Below, in pieces: positions 56,279 to 64,000 of a DNA stretch of 64,000 nt. This stretch comes from Bacteroidales bacterium (lineage in GTDB: Bacteria > Bacteroidota > Bacteroidia > Bacteroidales > Muribaculaceae), in the NCBI GenBank assembly GCA_910575545.1, contig CAJTFH010000014.1:16517-80516 (forward strand), read 5' to 3'. Both the position numbers and the translations under genes were made by a program. Numbering within the stretch: position 1 is the stretch's first letter; every line of letters begins with the position of its first letter. The notes beneath the pieces are model-generated. The model worked only from the letters and a program-made list of their open reading frames with translations, did no database searches and was not told the DNA's origin.

Positions 56279-56498
56279 AAAACCTTTTTATAAAAGAGTT
56301 TTTAATAATCTGACTGACGGATAGCGGCAAATCAAGCCATAAACCCCGGGGTCAGCATACATCGATAAAGCGCAACGCGCATAAACAGCCCGAAGATAAA
56401 TCAACTTTACCCGCGCGATTTTCCACCCCAATCTGACGGGGTGGAAAATCATGCCGGTTAACTTTTCCGGGCTGCCGCCTACGGTGGCGGCAACTTTT
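56279..56498 (-). promoter_or_regulatory. hairpin-rich gap between atpE and atpF
   Basis: No gene. A perfect 13-bp stem (GATTTTCCACCCC 56417-56429 with GGGGTGGAAAATC 56438-56450, 8-nt loop) and a 7-bp stem (TGCCGCC 56473-56479 with GGCGGCA 56486-56492) lie just past the atpE stop. They are placed to attenuate transcription or protect the 3' end of atpE mRNA, whose product is needed in many copies. Confidence 0.6.
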
Positions 56499-56741
56499 TT
56501 AAACGAACAGAGCGAGAACGCAAACGATAACGGCAAACAGAGCCACACCTTCCACCAGAGCCGCAATCACAATCATATTCGAGCGGATGTCACCGGCGGC
56601 TTCAGGCTGACGGGCAATGGCTTCCATGGCCGACGAACCAATCTTACCGATACCGATACCGGCTGCTATGGCTGCGATAGCGGCGCCGATAGATGCGCCA
56701 AGTCCAACGAGAGCTTCTGCTGCTAAAATCAATCCTAACAT
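56499..56741 (-). CDS. atpE: ATP synthase Fo c subunit
   Basis: An 80-residue hairpin of two membrane helices forming the rotor ring. The loop is ARQPEAAGDIR. The ion-binding glutamate is E64, followed by G65, and residue 31 is Ile where sodium-type rings have Gln. Lack of the Gln and Ser ligands points to protons as coupling ion (inference from family knowledge). Confidence 0.96.
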   Translation of the reverse strand: MLGLILAAEALVGLGASIGAAIAAIAAGIGIGKIGSSAMEAIARQPEAAGDIRSNMIVIAALVEGVALFAVIVCVLALFV

Positions 56742-56796
56742 AGTGCTTAATTTTTGAGAGTTATTGTTTTGTTATTTTATTATCGATAATTTAATG

Positions 56797-57984
56797 TCAT
56801 TTCGCGGCCGCATTCATTGCCACCTCATGCATATGCTCCTGTTTCACCTCCGATGCCTCATGGGCGTCTTCTTCCTTATGCTCGCCATGCTCCTCCTGAG
56901 CCAACGAAATGAAAATTGTTGAAAGCATCGTGAACACATATGCCTGGATAAAGCTGACCAACACATCAATCAACAGCATGAACACTGAGAAAAGTGTCGA
57001 TACAACAGCCGTTCCCGATGCTACCGCATAGCCCATCGCCCCGAATATGAATATCAGCAATGTGAGCACAAGCACAATCATATGGCCCCCCATCATATTG
57101 GCAAACAGACGCACCGTCAATGCTGCCGGCTTCGTAAACATTCCGAAAATCTCAATCACCGGCATGATAGGAAGCGGGAACTTCAGCCACAACGGAACAT
57201 CAGGCCATAGAATCTCCTTCCAATAATGCTTGTTCCCGAAGAAGTTTGTCATTACGAATGTCATAATGGCAAGCACCATAGTCACTGCTATATTGCCCGT
57301 CACATTCGCTCCGCCGGGAAACACCACTATAAGACCCAACAGGTTCATAAAGAATATGAAGAAAAACACCGTCAGAAGATAAGGTGCAAACTTAGGCGCT
57401 TTATCCTTCAGAGTGGCCTTTATAACCCCTACATAGATGAACTCGACCAGGAACTCAAAAGCTCCTACGAACCTGCGGGGCGCTTTAAAGGGATTCTTCC
57501 TATACCATTTTGCCAAAGTCAGGCAACACCACAACACGATGATACAGGCAATGAAAATGGCACATACATTCTTAGTTATCGAAAAATCCCACGGCTTGTA
57601 TTCCTTACCGTCGACAATCTCAACAAGTTTTCCTTTATAATCGCCATCTTTGGCTATCATAAAAACGGCATTGCCGTCATGGTAAACATCCCCGTGGGTC
57701 ACTTTCGACGAAGAGAACACATGCAAACCATCCTTACCCCAGATGATAATCGGCAAGGGGATACGTTTATGGTGATTAAACGGCACCTCCCAGCCATAGC
57801 CATCACCGAGATGCTCAAAAATCGTCTCCTTCAGATCTGGTTTCTCCTTTTCCGCAGCATCTTCAGTGGCCTTTAGTTCGGAGGTAACAGCCTGTTCAGC
57901 CGCAGCGCCCCCCTCTGCCACGCTGGCCCTGAGGCCGGCTGCAACAGAAATCACAAAGGTCAATATCAACAGTAATCGCTTCAT
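56797..57984 (-). CDS. atpB: ATP synthase Fo a subunit with N-terminal extension
   Basis: A 395-residue a subunit. The C-terminal ~250 residues are the normal proton-channel domain (helices with FLVEFIYVGVIKATLKD, KPAALTVRLFANMMGGHMIV holding the essential Arg, and VSFIQAYVFTMLSTIFISLA). Ahead of it are a cleavable-looking signal peptide (MKRLLLILTFVISVAAGLRA) and about 110 periplasmic residues. Long a subunits of this type are usual in Bacteroidota, to my knowledge. The His/Glu-rich C-terminus is EEHGEHKEEDAHEASE. Confidence 0.95.
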   Translation of the reverse strand: MKRLLLILTFVISVAAGLRASVAEGGAAAEQAVTSELKATEDAAEKEKPDLKETIFEHLGDGYGWEVPFNHHKRIPLPIIIWGKDGLHVFSSSKVTHGDVYHDGNAVFMIAKDGDYKGKLVEIVDGKEYKPWDFSITKNVCAIFIACIIVLWCCLTLAKWYRKNPFKAPRRFVGAFEFLVEFIYVGVIKATLKDKAPKFAPYLLTVFFFIFFMNLLGLIVVFPGGANVTGNIAVTMVLAIMTFVMTNFFGNKHYWKEILWPDVPLWLKFPLPIMPVIEIFGMFTKPAALTVRLFANMMGGHMIVLVLTLLIFIFGAMGYAVASGTAVVSTLFSVFMLLIDVLVSFIQAYVFTMLSTIFISLAQEEHGEHKEEDAHEASEVKQEHMHEVAMNAAAK

Positions 57985-58023
57985 TTCGGGACTGTTTTTA
58001 TTTCGCCTGCTAACAACAGACTA

Positions 58024-58257
58024 TTAATATATACACACCGACACAACATCCCGGTCAATATCGGCTATTCCGCCTCCCACCTCTATCTCATGCTCCTCAC
58101 TTCCCGACATGTAACGTAGTTTTCCGGGCACAAGCGTGGATATCAGTGATGCATGATGTGGAAGCACGGTAAAACGCCCCTTTTCTCCCGGAAGAGTCAC
58201 AACAGACGTCTCTCCTTCAAAAAGAATCCTTTCCGCAGATATTATTTTAAGTGTCAT
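58024..58257 (-). CDS. atpC: ATP synthase F1 epsilon subunit, short form
   Basis: A 77-residue protein with only the N-terminal beta-sandwich (SVVTLPGEKGRFTVLPHHASLISTL). The C-terminal two-helix domain that inhibits ATP hydrolysis in many bacteria is absent. Short epsilon subunits are common in this phylum. Confidence 0.93.
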   Translation of the reverse strand: MTLKIISAERILFEGETSVVTLPGEKGRFTVLPHHASLISTLVPGKLRYMSGSEEHEIEVGGGIADIDRDVVSVCIY

Positions 58258-58302
58258 ATATCAGATTTTATAGCTTTGCATCTTGCGTCTATCGGCCCCG
58301 GG

Positions 58303-59850
<1,548 letters not shown>

Positions 59851-59859
59851 TCATATGAA

Positions 59860-60969
59860 TCAGAAGTGCCATCCTGCAAAGATGATGACCACCATCAGAA
59901 CAAGATTCACCAAGTTGATGGGCAGCAGGTATTTCCACTCCAACGAAAGCAACTGGTCGATACGCAGACGGGGATAAGTCCACTTAAACCAGATGATGAC
60001 AAACGAAAGCACAAAGGCCTTCATCAGGAACCATACCACAGATGGTATATAGCCCATGATTTCATTGAATCCGTCCCATCCCTCGATACGGAACGGCATC
60101 CATCCGCCGAAAAACATCAGCGTTGCCACTCCGGAAACAACAAACAGGTTCAGATATTCTGCAAGATAGAAAAAGCCGAAATGTATACCTGAATACTCTG
60201 TGTGGTAACCGGCTGTCAGCTCACTCTCCGCCTCGGGCAGGTCAAACGGGCCACGGTTCGTCTCGGCAGTTCCGGCAATCATATAAATCACAAATGCGAT
60301 AATCGCAGGCACATGCGCTGTGAAGATAAACCATCCGTCGGCCTGGGCCTCTACAATCTTGCCGACATCCATTGTGCCGGCAAATGCCACCATGGTCAGA
60401 ATCGACAAACCGACTGAAAGCTCATAGCTCACCATCTGCGCGCCTGAACGGAGCGCACCTATAAGGGTGAATTTATTGTTCGACGACCATCCGGCAAGCA
60501 ATATGCCAAGCACTCCGATTGAAGAACATGCTATGAGGAAGAAAATACCGATATTGAAATCGATTATCTGCAGACCATTGCCCCATGGGAGCACGGCAAA
60601 ACAAAGCATCGACGCAATTATCACCAGATAAGGTGCGAGCGCAAACAGGAACTTGTCGATATGGTTAAGTGAGATAAGCTCCTTGATAAGCATCTTGACC
60701 GCATCGGCCATACTTTGGAACAATCCCCAGGGACCGACACGGTTCGGGCCTAAACGGCACTGGAAATACGCGCAGATCTTACGCTCATACAGAATGTAGA
60801 AAAGTGCCAGAAGAGCATACACCAAAAGCAGCCCCACACCAACCAGCAGACATTCAACAGTGGTAGCAAGCCATGATGGCATACAGCTGTTGAGCAGCTG
60901 GTCGATCCATTGTGTCAATGATTGGCTGTTATCAATCGTGTAATTATTCATAACGTGGTTTTGAATCAT
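59860..60969 (-). CDS. nuoH: NADH-quinone oxidoreductase subunit H
   Basis: A 369-residue, eight-helix membrane subunit next to the quinone site. It has [42 protein letters not shown] and the [19 protein letters not shown]-terminal part. ATG 60951 is an alternative start. It lies 8 nt after nuoCD. Confidence 0.96.
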   Translation of the reverse strand: MIQNHVMNNYTIDNSQSLTQWIDQLLNSCMPSWLATTVECLLVGVGLLLVYALLALFYILYERKICAYFQCRLGPNRVGPWGLFQSMADAVKMLIKELISLNHIDKFLFALAPYLVIIASMLCFAVLPWGNGLQIIDFNIGIFFLIACSSIGVLGILLAGWSSNNKFTLIGALRSGAQMVSYELSVGLSILTMVAFAGTMDVGKIVEAQADGWFIFTAHVPAIIAFVIYMIAGTAETNRGPFDLPEAESELTAGYHTEYSGIHFGFFYLAEYLNLFVVSGVATLMFFGGWMPFRIEGWDGFNEIMGYIPSVVWFLMKAFVLSFVIIWFKWTYPRLRIDQLLSLEWKYLLPINLVNLVLMVVIIFAGWHF

Positions 60970-60977
60970 TTTCCAAT

Positions 60978-62600
60978 TTATCTATCCATATCGGGCACGA
61001 TATAGTCGAGCGAACCTCCGATTGTGATGAGGTCGGCAATTTTTTGGCCACGGGTAATATGGTCAACAACACCAGCGGCCGGCAAACTCGGGGTTGCGAG
61101 CTTCAAACGGTAAGGTTTAGTGCCTCCGTCGCTTTCGATATATACCCCGAACACTCCGCGGCACCCTTCGACCATCTGGAACCAATGCCCTACCGGCAAT
61201 TTGAGAACCTTGGGCACTTTCGCCAGCCATTCTCCCGAAGGGATATTGTCAACGAGCTGCTCGAGAATATGGGCGCTCTGCTCGATTTCGTCGATACGGT
61301 TCTTGAAACGTGCCATTGAATCACCTTCGGTGCGCACTATCTCCTTGAAGTCGAGTTTATCATAACCGCTGTATGGATGGGTCTTGCGCACATCACATGC
61401 CCAGCCGGAAGCACGTCCCGAAGGCCCTGTGACACCATAAGAGATGGCATCCTCACGTGTCAGCACACCAACGCCGTTAAGACGGTTCTGTGCAATTACA
61501 TTACCTGTAAACAGCTTGTTATACTCTTTTAGGTTCTTGGGAATCACTGCAAGCAACTCCTTGACATCCTTCACAAAATCTTCATGCAGGTCGGCAATCA
61601 CACCGCCGATGCAGTCATAGTTGAATGTCATGCGGGCTCCGCACGTACGTTCCATAATATCGAGAATCTGTTCACGCACACGCAATGTGTAAAACAGCAT
61701 CGTTGTTGCACCAAGATCCATGCAGAATGTTCCCAGGAAAAGGCAGTGCGATGCTATACGCGACAATTCATCCATCATCACACGGGCAACACGGGCACGC
61801 TCAGGCACCTCTATCCCCGCAGCTTTCTCTATGCATAGGCAAAGGCCGTGGTGGTAGTTATGAGCTGAGAAATAATCCAGACGATCCATGAAATGGAGGG
61901 TCTGCATATATCCGAGGTCTTCACAGAGCTTCTCCACACCCCGGTGGATATACCCCATGTAGACATCGATTTTCTTGATGGTTTCGCCATCGACCGACGT
62001 GCGGAAACGCAACACGCCATGGGTGGCCGGATGCTGCGGGCCGATATTGATAACAAACTCGTCCTCCTCGAAAATCGTGTGCTCACGCTTTTCAACTTTG
62101 CCGTCGGGCATCTCAACCCACTCGGTAGTAGTGTCGCTCTGGCGCTCGTTTTCAATGCTGACTGGGTTTAATTCGGGGTTGGAGTCGTAATCCTTGCGCA
62201 AAGGATAACCCACCCAGTCGATATTCAGGAACAGGCGGCGCATATCGGGGTTGCCGATAAACACTATGCCGTAGAAATCATAGACCTCACGCTCGTAAAG
62301 ACCAGCCACCCGATACAGGTCGGCGATACTGTGGAGCATGGGGTTGTCGCGGTCGGTGGTCTGTGCCGACACCGACACGAGCCGTTGCGTCTTGGTCGAT
62401 GCCAGATAATACACGCATCCCAACGCGGTCGTGCGGTCAAATCCGACGATTGTGACCAGATAGTCGAAACCGTGTTCGTCGCGAAGCGCCTTCACCAGGT
62501 CGTGGAGGCTGCTGTCGGCAATGTTGATGAGCAGCGTCTCACCTTCCTCGAAGGTCGCTCCGGGGAAACGTTTTGAGATCTTTTCCTGCAATTCAGCCAT
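60978..62600 (-). CDS. nuoCD: NADH-quinone oxidoreductase fused subunits C and D
   Basis: A 540-residue fusion. The N-terminal ~160 residues are NuoC ([21 protein letters not shown]). The rest is NuoD ([40 protein letters not shown]). The C-D fusion is standard in Bacteroidota and enteric bacteria. It forms the quinone pocket with nuoB. Confidence 0.95.
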   Translation of the reverse strand: MAELQEKISKRFPGATFEEGETLLINIADSSLHDLVKALRDEHGFDYLVTIVGFDRTTALGCVYYLASTKTQRLVSVSAQTTDRDNPMLHSIADLYRVAGLYEREVYDFYGIVFIGNPDMRRLFLNIDWVGYPLRKDYDSNPELNPVSIENERQSDTTTEWVEMPDGKVEKREHTIFEEDEFVINIGPQHPATHGVLRFRTSVDGETIKKIDVYMGYIHRGVEKLCEDLGYMQTLHFMDRLDYFSAHNYHHGLCLCIEKAAGIEVPERARVARVMMDELSRIASHCLFLGTFCMDLGATTMLFYTLRVREQILDIMERTCGARMTFNYDCIGGVIADLHEDFVKDVKELLAVIPKNLKEYNKLFTGNVIAQNRLNGVGVLTREDAISYGVTGPSGRASGWACDVRKTHPYSGYDKLDFKEIVRTEGDSMARFKNRIDEIEQSAHILEQLVDNIPSGEWLAKVPKVLKLPVGHWFQMVEGCRGVFGVYIESDGGTKPYRLKLATPSLPAAGVVDHITRGQKIADLITIGGSLDYIVPDMDR

Positions 62601-62664
62601 ATGATTGGTTTAATGTCGTGATTCTTAATTTTTATCGCAATTGCTTATCGCGCATCCTGCCAGG

Positions 62665-63270
62665 TCAGCAATCTTCAATCGGATGCTCTGCAAGATATTT
62701 TTTCCTGTCTTCCTTCCGGTTTACACCTCCGAAAAAGCGCTCTACCTTCATTTTACGTGAAAGCTGCATGATGCCATAAATCATAGCCTCCGGGCGGGGC
62801 GGGCAACCCGGCACATACACATCCACCGGAATTATATCTTCTATGCCACGGGCCACATGGTATGATTTGCGGAACGGGCCGCCGGATATGGCACAGCTGC
62901 CACATGAAATCACATATTTCGGCTCTGCAAGCTGGTCATACAGACGACGCAGAACCGGAGCCATACGGTTCACTATTGTGCCCGCAACCATGATGAAGTC
63001 AGCCTGGCGGGGCGACGAGCGGGCAACTTCCCAACCGAAGCGCGCCATATCGAAACGCGCAGCCCCCAGCGACACGAACTCAATGCCGCAGCAGCTGGTA
63101 GCGAATGTCAGAGGCCAGATTGAATTGCTGCGCCCCCAGTTGATGAGATTGTCAAGAGCGCCTACAACCACATTGGCGCCGCTCTCTTGCAGCTCCGTCA
63201 CGAGTTTCTCGATATATTCATTGTCTTTCCAAGCCTCGTATGGCATGGATTTGGTAGTCACTTTCTTCAT
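62665..63270 (-). CDS. nuoB: NADH-quinone oxidoreductase subunit B
   Basis: A 201-residue subunit carrying cluster N2. Cysteines are in ATSCCGIEF, SCGSCAISGG and VPGCPPRPE. The ATG at 63270 was chosen because it overlaps the nuoA stop in the classic ATGA arrangement; ATG 63276 is also possible. Confidence 0.95.
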   Translation of the reverse strand: MKKVTTKSMPYEAWKDNEYIEKLVTELQESGANVVVGALDNLINWGRSNSIWPLTFATSCCGIEFVSLGAARFDMARFGWEVARSSPRQADFIMVAGTIVNRMAPVLRRLYDQLAEPKYVISCGSCAISGGPFRKSYHVARGIEDIIPVDVYVPGCPPRPEAMIYGIMQLSRKMKVERFFGGVNRKEDRKKYLAEHPIEDC

Positions 63271-63644
63271 TTCCATTCCAAAGCTCCTTTCCGCCAGGCA
63301 TAAACAAGGCCCAGCACTAAGATTGCAAAGAACACGGCTACGGCTGCCACACCGGCACCGCCGAGGGCACGCAAGCAAACTGCCCACGGAAACAGGAACA
63401 CGGTTTCCACATCAAACATCAAAAAGAGGATGGCAAAAAGATAATAGCCTACATGGAAACGTGTCATTGAGACACCTCGGGTCGGGATACCGCACTCATA
63501 TGCTTCCCCTTTCTGGGGATTGAACGAGCGGGGGGAAATCAGCCCGGCAAGCCACAACGCCAAAGCCACAAGGGCAGCACCCGTCAAGAGCGCCACAATG
63601 GCCATCACGGCATTGTCAATACCAAAAATTCCAAGTGATATCAT
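63267..63644 (-). CDS. nuoA: NADH-quinone oxidoreductase subunit A
   Basis: A 125-residue, three-helix membrane subunit. Typical text is KGEAYECGIPTRGVSMTRF and FLMFDVETVFLFPWAV. First gene of the nuo/atp cluster, about 120 nt after a -7 element. Confidence 0.96.
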   Translation of the reverse strand: MISLGIFGIDNAVMAIVALLTGAALVALALWLAGLISPRSFNPQKGEAYECGIPTRGVSMTRFHVGYYLFAILFLMFDVETVFLFPWAVCLRALGGAGVAAVAVFFAILVLGLVYAWRKGALEWK

Positions 63645-63884
63645 ATGTTGTTTATCTGTATTTTTTCATGCTTCAAAACCCGCAGCCAAGTCGCAACAGG
63701 CTAAACTTCTGCAATCCAGCCAATAGCGGCGTTCTGTTCATGGCATACACGGTTTTCCGCCGCAAAGATAAGTTTTTTTTTCCATTCATAAGCCATTTTA
63801 ACCATCAAAAACCTTCGCAAAGTTTTCAACACACATAGGCACACATAGGCCGGACCGCCATCTCCAAAGACCCGGCATAAAAAA
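63645..63884. other. gene-free leader region ahead of nuoA
   Basis: About 240 bp with the nuoA promoter element (63763-63770) and a 10-bp tandem duplication ACACATAGGC (63831-63850). No gene seen. Confidence 0.6.
63763..63770 (-). promoter_or_regulatory. -7 element for the nuo/atp cluster
   Basis: TATCTTTG on the minus strand, 118 nt ahead of the nuoA start. It is the only clear match ahead of the whole 18-kb cluster. Confidence 0.55.
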
Positions 63885-64000
63885 AACAATCGAGTAGGTC
63901 GGGAAACGAAAGTTTTCTGACCTACTTTCGTTTCCTTTCCTCTCACACCACCGTACGTGCCGTTCGGCATACGGCGGTTTAATTTGTTTTCAAAGAGTGT
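63885..64000 (-). mobile_element. group II intron, 3' end (domains V and VI), truncated by the window edge
   Basis: Read on the minus strand, 63978-63947 folds as a domain V: an ACCGCCGT/ACGGTGGT lower stem, a GCC/GGC upper stem, a GAAC loop and the ACGTACGG text typical of domain V. It is followed by GTGAGAGG and a domain VI-like hairpin with a perfect 12-bp stem (63935-63924 with 63913-63902). The 3' splice boundary is probably near 63885-63893. The reverse transcriptase body would lie past base 64000. The domain V triad reads CGC rather than AGC, as in some intron classes. Confidence 0.7.

Noticed and set aside
56499..56741. Sodium-coupled ATP synthase
   Set aside because: The c subunit has Glu64 but lacks the Gln and Ser ligands of sodium-type rings, so proton coupling is more likely.

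Overview
The window is bacterial chromosome from the phylum Bacteroidota, order Bacteroidales. The evidence is: TAnnTTTG-type -7 promoter elements, type IX secretion genes (porW, porX), an RprY/RprX-like two-component pair, a complex I operon with fused nuoCD and no nuoE/F/G next to it, lipoprotein and BspA-like surface proteins, and roughly 50% GC. Family Muribaculaceae is my best guess, but only an inference. I see no tRNA, rRNA or CRISPR array.

Layout. 1-2284: the 3' end of an alpha-oxoamine synthase and a large secreted Ig-like protein with a T9SS-like tail. 2445-12768: a co-directional seven-gene block in which every product looks exported or membrane-bound: a stand-alone CHASE2 sensor, a FecR-like protein, a beta-propeller/OmpA-like protein, a TPR-caspase, a DUF4384-like protein, a small basic protein and a transglutaminase-like protein. 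This is the best candidate for an undescribed system. 12899-21190: housekeeping genes (cinA, dinD, tsaD, ugd, ispD, recG, ndk). 21403-27846: an M23/LysM peptidase, a duplicated 176-bp MITE-like repeat, fabF, acpP, truA and speA. 27998-35478: apbE, the response regulator/histidine kinase pair with possible operator repeats, a DUF389 membrane protein, a 120-bp inverted-repeat element, miaA and pepT. 35646-42545: porW and porX (type IX secretion), then tsaE, birA and an exo/endonuclease-phosphatase family protein. 42786-45317 (minus): a second caspase cassette made of a barrel protein, a BspA-LRR/caspase and a lipoprotein.

45686-63644 (minus) is one long energy-conservation cluster in the order nuoA-B-CD-H, atpD-C-B-E-F-H-A-G, nuoI-J-K-L-M-N. 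The complete F1Fo ATP synthase operon sits inside the complex I operon, between nuoH and nuoI, with short junctions on both sides. Strong hairpins follow atpE and atpA and could adjust subunit stoichiometry. The window ends in the 3' end (domains V and VI) of a group II intron on the minus strand; its body lies beyond the right edge.

How the genes connect. The two caspase loci encode closely related protease domains behind signal peptides, in a genome that has type IX secretion. In the first locus the propeller and caspase proteins share an extra, unnamed module, which suggests a multi-protein envelope complex downstream of the CHASE2 sensor. The nuo/atp cluster couples proton-pumping complex I to ATP synthase in one possible transcription unit. 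All functions are read from sequence by eye; no searches were run.
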